From NCBI GenBank assembly GCA_002371315.1, contig DFHL01000011.1:1-21485 (forward strand): a DNA stretch of 21,485 nt. Reading direction: 5' to 3'. This document shows positions 8,501 through 15,753 of the stretch, in pieces. Every line of letters starts with the position of its first letter. The stretch's first letter is position 1. This stretch comes from Bacteroidales bacterium UBA3724. GTDB taxonomy: Bacteria > Bacteroidota > Bacteroidia > Bacteroidales > P3. The position numbers and the translations under genes were made by a program. The notes below the pieces were generated by a model that saw nothing but the letters and a program-made list of their open reading frames with translations, had not been told where the DNA came from and made no database searches.

Positions 8501-8908
8501 GAACGGCATTTCGTGCAGGTGAACCGCGCCATCGAACTCTACAACCAGCTGCTGCAGTCGCAGGACACCAGCGTGTCGATGCGCATCAACACACACGACA
8601 AGGTGGTGCTGGGTGCCTTGAAGTTCCTTCGCACGGAGGCCTTCGCCGCTATGGGCAGCGACCACGGGCAGCAACTGTGCCGCCGGTTGCAGTCGTTGGT
8701 TGAGCAGGGTGTGTACAACTCGTTGCCGCGCCAACTCGGCGACCTGGCCAAGCAGCAGCGCGGTGCCGACCCGATGGACAGCGAGCAGCTTGAACAGCAG
8801 ATAATAGAGTTGGCCGAGACCTATTGCCCCGAGATTGAAGAATCCTTATCCGCTTTCTCAGGCAATGCCACTCCCGATATCATCATTTCCGAAACATTCA
8901 TTGCTTAA
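5573..8908 (+). CDS. PLD-nuclease / SNF2-type helicase fusion protein
   Basis: The protein has about 1111 residues. The N-terminal phospholipase-D-like nuclease domain (about 1-200) has one HxK motif at H133-A-K135, followed by the GSSNLTDQGL segment. A superfamily 2 SNF2/HepA-like motor follows: Walker A GLGKT (Lys285), Walker B DEAH at D361-H364, motif III LLLSATPYNN, then, after an insert, motif V VTSDVLAEGVNL and motif VI QRNGRVNRIG. The C-terminal 300 residues are not assigned. ATG 5573 is preferred to the upstream TTG at 5540. The methyltransferase gene starts 14 nt after the stop, so the two form an operon. Such helicase-nuclease proteins act in restriction, DISARM- or BREX-like defence; here the role is inferred from domains and neighbour. 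A single HxK half-site suggests the PLD domain works as a dimer. Confidence 0.88.
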   Translation: MSTKFFNNIDATLLDKFHGIASAMANFDIFYAVVGYFRSSGYFKLRRELENVSEIRILVGINVDAILNHHNANLLFNADSHPDEVVEQYRNQLVDDIRQAHYDADTEHGIMQMFDDIACGKLQLRIHATRNLHAKFYLCLPNNFSEHSDGWVIMGSSNLTDQGLGTANDHRYELNVAMKDYDDVRFCADEFWRLWEESVPVSVDDMQRARRSTHLDCERPPTPYELYMKVLIDTFGAMVEDNFELDPTRYGFRDLSYQRDAVTQGYQTMLRHNGCFIADVVGLGKTPVATMIAKRFIMENGRYTRILVIMPPAMLKEWERTFKKFEIHKYAWFVTSGSLNKVCDGRDNYREPREYDMVIVDEAHNFRNDGNSGYQYLQRICKSQRANRGRVEGLRKKVLLLSATPYNNTPMDIRNQLLLFQDARNSTIEGLGDITGTFSDWISRYKQLMRQRDTLPHNVFVDEVDSIMEEIRHRVLEPIMVRRTRNNILNHEPYRADIEAQGIKFPRFAPIRDKRYVMDPQLADLFAHTMQVLTDTPSEEHPEYQGLHYARYRAVEFFRPGVPYKGKQGKHVALLLTGIFRTHMVKRLESSFEAFKKSLHTFLNITNGMIEMFAADKVLIAPEYNVKQLQVEKEMELDDIIQYIESKGVDRKDFVYRAADFQPDLLRMLREDAAALEELCHQWDAVDYDPKLELFVNMMQGELFNPRENLSGKLVIFSESVDTVNCLYRTLTERLGRSDVLRITAKNRNQERDRIAANFDANYSGNQLNDYNIIVTSDVLAEGVNLHRANVIVNYDSPWNASRLMQRNGRVNRIGSTADLIYNYMFYPSREGDQQIQLYSNALIKLQGFHSALGEDSQIYSHEEIVKEFELFDKGIHDENDDKLALIREVGELNRNNPDLYNRIKALPPKSRCVRSAQNTPANTDGTTLVFLASKERVDYVIVDGDNTPRRLPFMDAVKRLKADIDEPGYPIGDTEERHFVQVNRAIELYNQLLQSQDTSVSMRINTHDKVVLGALKFLRTEAFAAMGSDHGQQLCRRLQSLVEQGVYNSLPRQLGDLAKQQRGADPMDSEQLEQQIIELAETYCPEIEESLSAFSGNATPDIIISETFIA

Positions 8909-8922
8909 AATCTTTATACGAT

Positions 8923-11900
8923 ATGAAAGAGACGCTCAGAACCCTTTTTCAACAGAAGTTCAATCCTATAGAATACCGCAAGGTGGTGCTGCAGAACCTT
9001 CTGCACGCGCAACAGTTGCTCAGTCAGCCTCAATTCCTTGAAGAGACCAACGACGGCGACCGCATCTATGGCCTTGGCTACCTGACTGATGCCGATGGCA
9101 AGCAGATTGGCCTCTACTATACCGATGTAGTCAACAGCGATGTGCGTCGCAAGCGCGTGGGCTTCCGGCAGATGATGAAGTCGTACGTGAAGTATGGTGT
9201 CGATGCCGCCATCGCCGTCTTTGCCGACAATGAGCATTGGCGATTGTCGTATATGAGCGACCTGAAAGGGGGCGAGACCTCTGCCAAGCGTTTCTCCTAT
9301 ATTCTCGGCGACCTCAACGGACAATACAACACCCCTGTGAACCGTCTGGCGCAGCTTGGTACGCAGGCGCCTCGCCTGCGATTGAAAGACATCTTCGAAG
9401 CCTTCTCCGTAGAGACACTCAGCGACGAATTCTTTGATTTGTATCGCGACCATTATGCCGACATCGTAGAGTACCTGACCGGCAAACGGATGGTCAAGGT
9501 GGACAGCAAGTGGGTGGAGAAGGTTATTCACGCACCGCTGCAGTCGGTCTACGAACAGCTTACGGGTGTTGCGGATGCCGACAAAATTGTGCGCGACTAC
9601 GTTAAAAAGATGATGGGCCGCATCGTCTTCCTGCATTTCTTGCAGAAAAAGGGGTGGCTGAACGGAGATGTCAACTTTATGCGACACACCTTTGGGGGGA
9701 ACGAGAGTTGTCAGGATGATTTCTTGGAGAAGATTTTGGAGCCACTGTTTTTCGGATTTCTCAATACCAGGAAAGAGGACCGTGCAAAGCTGTTTGACAA
9801 TCACCCGAATTGGGATAAGAATCTTTTGACCATATGGGAAAACATACCCTATCTGAATGGCGGATTGTTTGAACAGGATGAGGTCGACAACTTGAATATA
9901 CGGCTTCCGCGTTCGATGTTTGATGACTTGTTCAAATTCCTTGCGGAGTACAACTTCACCGTCGACGAGAACGACCCCGACGATGCCGAGGTGGGTGTCG
10001 ACCCCGAGATGCTGGGCAAGATTTTCGAGAGCCTGCTGGAGGACAACAAAGCCAAGGGAGCATTCTACACCCCCAAAGAGATAGTGCGCTATATGTGCAA
10101 GGAAAGCCTTATCGCATACCTTGATAGCAAGTTGGAAAGTGCTGGCACTACAGAAGCAGCCTTGGAGAGGCATAACGCACGAAGTGCTAATAACCCCACA
10201 CAAGGTACACAGTGTGGGAATAGAGAAAACATAGCGGCATCAACCAATGCCTCGGAGAGGCTAAACGCACGAAGTGCCAATACCCCCACACAAGAAAGCG
10301 TACCGCTTTCGCAGTGTGGGGATGTTGACCCAAAAGAAGAATGCGTGTCGGAGACACGCGACCTCAAAACAGCCATAAGGGCCTTCGTTGAGCACCACGA
10401 GATGCAACCCGAGTTGGAGCCCTACCGCGACATTCTTGACGCCGCCCTCCGCAACGTGAAGATCTGCGACCCCGCCATTGGCTCCGGTGCCTTCCCGATG
10501 GGCCTCTTGAACGAGCTCTGGCGTTGTAGAGAGGCATTGGCAATCCGCGAAGCAAATAATTTACAAGATTCCCAAGATTTCGTGAGCGCAGCGAGCAGGA
10601 GTAAACTCAAGAAAGAAATCATCGAGAACAACATCTACGGTGTGGACATCGAGAATGGAGCCATCGACATCGCCCGCCTGCGCTTCTGGCTATCTATAGT
10701 TGTCGACGCCGAGGAGCCCGAGCCACTCCCCAACTTCGACTACAAGTTTATGCAGGGCAACAGCCTTATCGAGAGCTACAAGGGCATTGACCTGAGCCGT
10801 ATCTCCAACCGTCTGCGTGGCGGACAGAGCAAGTCCACGCAGCTGTTGCTGGGCTTGGACAGCGACTTCAGCAAGAAGAACCTGCAACGCCTGATGCGCG
10901 ACTACTTCTCCGTCACCGACCACAAGCAGAAAGCCAGTATGCGCCAAGCCATCAACGACGAAGTCAAACGACTGATAACTGATTTCATCGGCGGCACCGC
11001 CGCCGACCTCGACAAGCTCGACCCCTCCGCCAACCAAGACTTCTTCCTCTGGCACACCTGGTTCAAAGACATCTTCGACAACGGCGGGTTTGATATTGTC
11101 ATTGGCAATCCGCCGTATATCCAGTTACAGGCAGACGGTGGCCGATTGGCTGATTTATATTCAAGAATGGGATATGATTCATTTGATCGACGAGGGGATA
11201 TCTACGAACTCTTCTACGAAAAGGGCAATATTATTTTGAACAAAGGAGGCATCTTGTGTTATATTACTTCTAATGGATGGATGAAATCACAATATGGAGA
11301 CAATCTCAGATACTATTTGCATGAATACACAAATCCTGTTTTGCTTGTCGACTTTAACCAAATGAGATTGTTTGAAAATGCTATAGTAGAGACTAATATT
11401 CTAATGTTTGCAAAGACTAAGAATGTGCACAGCTGTAAATCGTGTAGTTTTCTGAATCACGATAGAGATACAATACTTGCCAATCTATCAAATGCTGTTG
11501 ACATAGAAAGTTGTAGCTGTAACTTCTCATTAAAAAGTGCATGGACCATAGGAGTACAATCAGAGCAGCAAGTAAAAGAAAAAATAGAGTCAAATGGAAT
11601 AATTATTGAAAGATGGCCGTTGACAATTTATAGAGGAATCACTAGTGGTTGTAATGTGGGCTTTATTATTGACGGTTATACAAAAGAATCTATATATATT
11701 GATGCAACAGAGGATGAAAAGAGACTTTTGGATAATACCATATTCCCAATTCTACAAGGAAGGAATTTAAAAAAGTATTCGTATTCATATAATGACAAGT
11801 ATATGATTGTTACCCCACGAGGTTATAACATCGATAGAACCCCTACATTAAAGAAATATATGTTAACAAATTATGAGGCCTTAAGCAATAAATCTGGAAA

Positions 11901-12375
11901 CAATGAATGGTATGAACTACAAGCAAGTCCAAGTGGAACCATGCTACGCAACATGCACAAAGAGAAGATAATGTGGGGTGAAATATCTGACAAGGCAAAG
12001 TTTACTTATGACGATGGAAGGTACTTCGCAGAAGCAACAACATTCTTTATGACAACAGATGATAAAGGTGTGTCTTTGAAATATCTTCTTGCTATTTTGA
12101 ATAGTTCTCTTTCAGAGTGGTACTTCCACAAAATAGCTACAACGACAGGTATGGGAACTAACCGTTGGAAGAAGTACAAATTGGAGCAGTTGCCAGTTGC
12201 ACGTCCAACAAAAGAACAAGAACAACAAATAGTGACCATTGTCGACCAAATACTGCAAAAGAAGGAAGCAAACGTAAATGCCGACACATCCGTATTAGAA
12301 CACGAAATAGACATGTTCGTCTACCAACTCTACAATCTCACTCCCGAAGAAATCGCAATAATCGAACAACAATAA
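8923..12375 (+). CDS. Eco57I/PglX-like adenine-N6 DNA methyltransferase with C-terminal specificity domain
   Basis: The protein has 1150 residues. The N-terminal region (1-150) resembles the nuclease-like domain of type IIG enzymes (YYTDVVNSDVRRKRVGFRQ), but the usual ExK is not evident. A helical domain leads to GAFYTPKEIVRYM. The methyltransferase core has SAM motif I DPAIGSGAF (Asp516) and catalytic NPPY (N729-Y732), the signature of N6-adenine methylation. The C-terminal part is a TaqI/Eco57I-type target-recognition domain (PILQGRNLKKY, LLAILNSSLSEWYF, then WKKYKLEQLPV). The linker at residues about 413-480 holds in-frame palindromic repeats. G+C falls sharply after NPPY. Its partner is the adjacent PLD-helicase. 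Likely role: host DNA marking and target choice in a defence system; a stand-alone IIG enzyme is the alternative. Confidence 0.9.
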   Translation: MKETLRTLFQQKFNPIEYRKVVLQNLLHAQQLLSQPQFLEETNDGDRIYGLGYLTDADGKQIGLYYTDVVNSDVRRKRVGFRQMMKSYVKYGVDAAIAVFADNEHWRLSYMSDLKGGETSAKRFSYILGDLNGQYNTPVNRLAQLGTQAPRLRLKDIFEAFSVETLSDEFFDLYRDHYADIVEYLTGKRMVKVDSKWVEKVIHAPLQSVYEQLTGVADADKIVRDYVKKMMGRIVFLHFLQKKGWLNGDVNFMRHTFGGNESCQDDFLEKILEPLFFGFLNTRKEDRAKLFDNHPNWDKNLLTIWENIPYLNGGLFEQDEVDNLNIRLPRSMFDDLFKFLAEYNFTVDENDPDDAEVGVDPEMLGKIFESLLEDNKAKGAFYTPKEIVRYMCKESLIAYLDSKLESAGTTEAALERHNARSANNPTQGTQCGNRENIAASTNASERLNARSANTPTQESVPLSQCGDVDPKEECVSETRDLKTAIRAFVEHHEMQPELEPYRDILDAALRNVKICDPAIGSGAFPMGLLNELWRCREALAIREANNLQDSQDFVSAASRSKLKKEIIENNIYGVDIENGAIDIARLRFWLSIVVDAEEPEPLPNFDYKFMQGNSLIESYKGIDLSRISNRLRGGQSKSTQLLLGLDSDFSKKNLQRLMRDYFSVTDHKQKASMRQAINDEVKRLITDFIGGTAADLDKLDPSANQDFFLWHTWFKDIFDNGGFDIVIGNPPYIQLQADGGRLADLYSRMGYDSFDRRGDIYELFYEKGNIILNKGGILCYITSNGWMKSQYGDNLRYYLHEYTNPVLLVDFNQMRLFENAIVETNILMFAKTKNVHSCKSCSFLNHDRDTILANLSNAVDIESCSCNFSLKSAWTIGVQSEQQVKEKIESNGIIIERWPLTIYRGITSGCNVGFIIDGYTKESIYIDATEDEKRLLDNTIFPILQGRNLKKYSYSYNDKYMIVTPRGYNIDRTPTLKKYMLTNYEALSNKSGNNEWYELQASPSGTMLRNMHKEKIMWGEISDKAKFTYDDGRYFAEATTFFMTTDDKGVSLKYLLAILNSSLSEWYFHKIATTTGMGTNRWKKYKLEQLPVARPTKEQEQQIVTIVDQILQKKEANVNADTSVLEHEIDMFVYQLYNLTPEEIAIIEQQ
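10159..10359 (+). repeat. In-frame palindromic repeat insert within the methyltransferase gene
   Basis: Two copies start exactly 90 bp (30 codons) apart, at 10159 and 10249. Each has three small hairpins in the same order: GCCTTggaGAGGC or GCCTCggaGAGGC; GCACgaaGTGC (10177 and 10267); and CCCACAC...GTGTGGG (10195-10218) or CCCCACAC...GTGTGGGG (10284-10321). Copy 2 has an extra inner hairpin, GAAAGCG-tac-CGCTTTC. A fourth hairpin, GCGTGTC-gga-GACACGC, sits at 10343-10359. All are read through as linker (ERHNARSANNPTQ, then ERLNARSANTPTQ). The layout resembles palindromic elements that tolerate insertion in coding sequence, such as Rickettsia RPEs; that likeness is inference. Confidence 0.85.
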
Positions 12376-12419
12376 TGTGCATATTACGTTTCTTGTAAGT
12401 AATATAGGCTTAATTCAAT

Positions 12420-13391
12420 ATGAACAATAACGATTATATTTCAGAAATAGAAAGGATTGAGAACAATTGGGATTCAACTTTTGGAGATAAGGGAAACAGA
12501 TTGTATGAACTTGGGAAATTACTAGAGTTTAATTCAAAACAACAAAAAGATTGTTTTGAGAGAGCCGTGCATTATTATTCAAACTCTAAAAGCGAGGCTT
12601 GTTACTGCAATTTGGCCCATTGTTATTTCTTGCTTGCAAGAATCTACGAAATTAATCCAGAAGAATATTTTCGCAGAAGCATAGAATATCATATTAAAGG
12701 AAGTAAAAGTAAAATATATCAACATAAAGAATTTTACAAATTCTATACAGTGGATGACAATAATATAGATTCTATTTTACAAAAAATAAGGCTGACGAAG
12801 CCCTCTTCTTTTAATGACCCGACAGATTGTCCAATCGCCCAAGAGGGACTGCCTGGTGATATTTTCCCAAATAAAGCTATTTTTGATGGATTAAGAGTAT
12901 GTAGTTTCGGCCATGTCAAAGGCAAAGAATGGGCATGGGAAGATAGTAAAAAATGGGCTTATTATGGAGATCGTAGTAATGGAATATGCATACGGTATCG
13001 TTTTTTTGATAATACGATTCAGAAGAGTCTGAGTGACAATTTTGTCTTCAAAAAAGTAGAGTATAAAGAGTCTTTTGATTTTAATAGGGGCATTGTTGCT
13101 GATGGTTTTTTGTCCAAAACAAAATGTTACGAAGAAGAAAATGAATGGAGAATCGTGTGGTATGACCGAAATTATAAAGAAACAAATCTCTGTGTCGATG
13201 AAAATGGTAATGTTTATTTGCCAATAGGCAGAGAACTCATATATCAAATTTTCGTTGGTTACAGATGCTCCAAATCAATAATACAAAAGGTATTAGATTT
13301 TGCACAAGCTGAGAATCATAAAATACCTGTAATGTGGATTCATCCCAGCAGTGAAGATGTTTTTAAATTAATAGGCGCTCAGATTAATTGA
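12420..13391 (+). CDS. DUF2971-like protein with N-terminal TPR/Sel1-like helices
   Basis: The protein has 323 residues and is soluble, with no signal peptide or membrane segment. Residues about 20-95 are helical and repeat-like (AVHYYSNSKSEACYCNLAH, EEYFRRSIEYH), resembling TPR or Sel1 repeats. The remainder matches my memory of the DUF2971 pattern: FYKFYTVDDNNIDSIL, then LTKPSSFNDPTD, then VCSFG with KKWAYYGDRSNGICIRY, then YEEENEWRIVW. The biochemical role of DUF2971 is not established, and it is often found near defence genes. It lies 44 nt after the methyltransferase on the same strand, and one sampled line (12721-12780) has only 13 G+C in 60 bases. It is probably island cargo, possibly read from the defence operon. 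The terminator at 13420 follows it. Confidence 0.7.
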   Translation: MNNNDYISEIERIENNWDSTFGDKGNRLYELGKLLEFNSKQQKDCFERAVHYYSNSKSEACYCNLAHCYFLLARIYEINPEEYFRRSIEYHIKGSKSKIYQHKEFYKFYTVDDNNIDSILQKIRLTKPSSFNDPTDCPIAQEGLPGDIFPNKAIFDGLRVCSFGHVKGKEWAWEDSKKWAYYGDRSNGICIRYRFFDNTIQKSLSDNFVFKKVEYKESFDFNRGIVADGFLSKTKCYEEENEWRIVWYDRNYKETNLCVDENGNVYLPIGRELIYQIFVGYRCSKSIIQKVLDFAQAENHKIPVMWIHPSSEDVFKLIGAQIN

Positions 13392-13419
13392 ATAATTTTG
13401 TGCAGTTATATTAAAAGTC

Positions 13420-13450
13420 ACAGGGCGCTTACTGACTCTGTATTTTTTTT
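13420..13450 (+). terminator. Probable intrinsic terminator after the DUF2971-like gene
   Basis: ACAGGG (13420-13425) can pair with CTCTGT (13436-13441), including one G-U pair, across a 10-nt loop. It is followed by A and a run of eight Ts at 13443-13450. An alternative stem, AGTCA with TGACT, overlaps it. It lies 29 nt after the DUF2971-like stop and just before a new promoter. Confidence 0.6.
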
Positions 13451-13474
13451 AACAACTATATCACAGAATAATCG

Positions 13475-13482
13475 TATCTTTG
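13475..13482 (+). promoter_or_regulatory. Candidate promoter for the membrane protein gene
   Basis: TATCTTTG fits the Bacteroidota -7 element and lies 32 nt before the ATG at 13515, directly after the upstream terminator. A T-rich tract at 13443-13450 takes the place of a clear -33 TTTG. The arrangement suggests the membrane-protein gene is transcribed on its own. Confidence 0.6.
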
Positions 13483-13514
13483 CAAATTATTATTTAATTT
13501 AGTTGTTCATCGCA

Positions 13515-14951
13515 ATGAAAAAGACAATTGAAAAACCTAATAATAAGACTGTTGTTAAAACATATAAAGAGTTATTTCGTATTGTTCAAAAATCCATTGA
13601 GAAATATGATGAAATCCGACTTGAAAATTTACAGATTAAATGCAAAGTAGATACTAATGTTTTATATGATAAGAAAGGTATTCCAATAGACATTTCTTCT
13701 GGTAATGTTATTGTTGATTATCCTGTCTTTATTGATTGTGTTGAATGTGATGAACTCGTTTTTGAAAAATTAACATTTAACAAAGAAGTCACTTTTTCAA
13801 CTACATCTAAATCATCAATCGGAAGGCTAGCATTTTATGATTGCATATTTAATAGTCCAGCCACCAACTCACTACAAATAAATAATGTGTATTGTAATGA
13901 ATTTGATATGATACGCTGCTTTTCCGGTATGAATATTTCTTTTGATTGTATCAGTTGTAAAGGAAATTACAATATTGAAGAAATTGATGTTAAAGGCGGA
14001 TTAGAGTTTCGAAATTTTGTACTATTACCACAAGAGGGCACTGATTTGTATTTGGCAGGAAGAGTATATAGAAATGTTGATTTTTTTAATTGTTCATTAT
14101 ACAAAAAAACAATCGTTAATGTTGAAACAGATGGTTGTGTTAATTTCAGGTTGATTAATTACAGCATTAATGAAAATATTGACAATAACTCAAAAATACT
14201 TCGTCAAGGTTCTATCTGTATGAGTGGAACAACTATTGAAAAACAATTGGTCTTATTCTGTTGTAATATTGGAACCATTGATATGGTAAATGTGAAAGTA
14301 AAGTCCATATTAGAATTCGCCTTTAATTACAATAGGCTGGAGAATCAAGCTGGTACTGTCTTGAGGAACGGAGCATTGCAACGAAATGACGATATTGCTT
14401 ACAATAAATATACTGCTGTAATTTATGAAGACTATCTTCAGTCGATTAGCACCAATAAAAAAAATAGATTGGTGAAGAAAAAAGAACAGCACAACCTCAC
14501 CTCCCTAAAAGAAATAAAAGAGGTAAAAGAAATAGAACGTAGATATAACAAAAAGAATAAAAAATGGAAAATAATTGAGCCATTTCGGCTATTTGCAATA
14601 AATATTTTTTCGGAAGAGGGTTTGCTCTTGTGGCTAAACAAATATTCAAACAATTATAATAGAAGTTGGTTTAGGGGAATATGCTTCACTGCCATTATTG
14701 CTTTGATTTCATATTTTGTTCTCAATTATTGTGGAATGCAGCAACAATACTTTGTTATTGATTGGCATTTCAGTGGATTTGGAGATGTTTTTGTGGGATA
14801 TCTATCATTGCTTGATATTTTTAATCTTATTGGAGACAAACCTGATTTTTCATTAACTCCTTTTGGTAAATTATTGATGTTCTTGTGTAAAATATTGATT
14901 GCTTATGGAGAGTGGCAAACAATTTATGCTTTCTATAAGTATAAAAAATAA
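13515..14951 (+). CDS. Beta-solenoid-like protein with C-terminal membrane segments
   Basis: This is an unnamed family of 478 residues. The N-terminal 300 residues contain recurring short strands with hydrophobic and cysteine/asparagine pairs (FIDCVECDELVFEKLTF, GRLAFYDCIF, EFDMIRCF, GLEFRNF), suggesting a pentapeptide-like or right-handed solenoid. A lysine-rich charged linker (about 315-345) follows. Then come two or three membrane helices: GICFTAIIALISYFVLNYCG, a possible re-entrant segment at GDVFVGYLSLLDIFNLIG, and GKLLMFLCKILIAYG. It ends in GEWQTIYAFYKYKK, a tail I associate with pentapeptide/ion-channel-like proteins. ATG 13515 is chosen over TTG 13503. It is very AT-rich and has its own promoter. 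A membrane effector or sensor within the island is plausible but unproven. Confidence 0.6.
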   Translation: MKKTIEKPNNKTVVKTYKELFRIVQKSIEKYDEIRLENLQIKCKVDTNVLYDKKGIPIDISSGNVIVDYPVFIDCVECDELVFEKLTFNKEVTFSTTSKSSIGRLAFYDCIFNSPATNSLQINNVYCNEFDMIRCFSGMNISFDCISCKGNYNIEEIDVKGGLEFRNFVLLPQEGTDLYLAGRVYRNVDFFNCSLYKKTIVNVETDGCVNFRLINYSINENIDNNSKILRQGSICMSGTTIEKQLVLFCCNIGTIDMVNVKVKSILEFAFNYNRLENQAGTVLRNGALQRNDDIAYNKYTAVIYEDYLQSISTNKKNRLVKKKEQHNLTSLKEIKEVKEIERRYNKKNKKWKIIEPFRLFAINIFSEEGLLLWLNKYSNNYNRSWFRGICFTAIIALISYFVLNYCGMQQQYFVIDWHFSGFGDVFVGYLSLLDIFNLIGDKPDFSLTPFGKLLMFLCKILIAYGEWQTIYAFYKYKK

Positions 14952-14990
14952 GTGCCGTTCAAAGAACCCACGAAGAAGCCGCCAATAAGT

Positions 14991-15040
14991 CAGGCGGTCG
15001 TATATCGTTCCCAATGATAAGTAAGTGTTGCCTCTTGATT
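14991..15040. repeat. 50-bp direct repeat, copy A
   Basis: The segment beginning CAGGCGGTCGTATATC matches 15808-15857 at 43 of 50 positions without gaps, in the same orientation and 817 bp apart. On the minus strand both read as a shared protein tail (IYDRL), so the repeat is probably the end of the duplicated remnant gene rather than a recombination site. Confidence 0.8.
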
Positions 15041-15331
15041 GGTTTTTTTCCGATGGCAATGGTAACGTTTCTATAAACAAGTGAAGGCTGACGGGGCTGC
15101 CACGCGCAAGGCCTCTCCACGCGTGCCACTGGCACTTGTGACATTCATTTTGAATGCGACCTGCATACAATAGTCTAATTCCTCTGAGAATTTGAACAAG
15201 AGACAGCGTTTGTTTTCATTCGGATCATCGGAGCAAACCAACAATTCATCCTCGATAGAAATCAAAGACTCCAGATAATACAACGCAAGATGTCCGACAA
15301 TGTATTTTTTCCCCAGAATGATAAATTGTTG

Positions 15332-15339
15332 TATCTTTG
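15332..15339 (+). promoter_or_regulatory. Candidate -7 promoter element before an ATPase tail
   Basis: TATCTTTG, followed by GC, fits the Bacteroidota -7 element and points to the right. What follows is an A-rich stretch and a short ORF that looks like the tail of a larger protein, so the promoter may have lost its gene. No clear -33 TTTG is present. Confidence 0.45.
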
Positions 15340-15415
15340 CATTCGGTTTCAAAAAATAAAAAAAAATTGAAGTTTTGAAACTGAAATTAATTATAAGGTT
15401 AATAAACAGGATATT

Positions 15416-15544
15416 ATGTGTATATCACCACTGCTGAGCATAAACGATGCCTACCCCAAAATATTGATAGCGCGTACACGTCACGAAAAATACGATTATC
15501 AAGGAATTATGATATACGACATTGCCCAAAGGCTTAGTGAATAA
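15416..15544 (+). pseudogene. C-terminal remnant of an AAA/DUF4143-type ATPase
   Basis: A 42-codon ORF starts MCISPLLSINDAYPKILIAR and ends YQGIMIYDIAQRLSE before TAA. Established family knowledge: many Bacteroidota ATP-binding proteins with AAA and DUF4143 domains end in a segment of the form L-x-x-I-x-D-N-Y-P-K-x-x-(10 to 15)-G-I-x-x-x-x-x-x-D. This ORF fits that tail, with no AAA core upstream. I infer a deletion that removed the gene body. Being a chance small ORF is the alternative. Confidence 0.45.
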
Positions 15545-15753
15545 ACCTACCCTAAAGGCAACTCCAGAACTATACTCTCGGCTTGGCCGGCTGTTGCGCC
15601 CCAGCGTGGGGTGTCATTCGAGTTTGATGGGTGAACCTGATGAGCGTGCTTCGGCTGGCGAACTTGATGATCCAAGGAACGCCGAAAGCTGTCGTGGCAG
15701 AATGCGTAGTCCTTGTATTTCTCAAAACAGCAAACTCAAACACATCAAAAGAA

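Larger units (their letters stand above)
14991..15345 (-). pseudogene. Decayed minus-strand gene, remnant copy A
   Basis: Two minus-strand reading stretches look like pieces of one small protein. One is KKYIVGHLALYYLES, with DDPNENKRCLLFKF (about 15340-15150). In another frame, SRGNTYLSLGTIYDRLTYW lies near 15040-14985. They are separated by a GC-rich hairpin at about 15095-15135 that may have broken the frame. Copy B at 15754-15960 has recognisably similar pieces in the same order. The family is not recognised. Within 14952-16068 no intact gene is convincing; the stretch holds this remnant, copy B, an ATPase tail and unexplained DNA at 15545-15750. Confidence 0.4.

Noticed and set aside
15630..15690. 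Hammerhead-ribozyme-like CTGATGAG followed by a CGAAAG word
   Set aside because: A stem II is possible, but no NUH cleavage triplet with a pairing stem III and stem I was found in any permutation.
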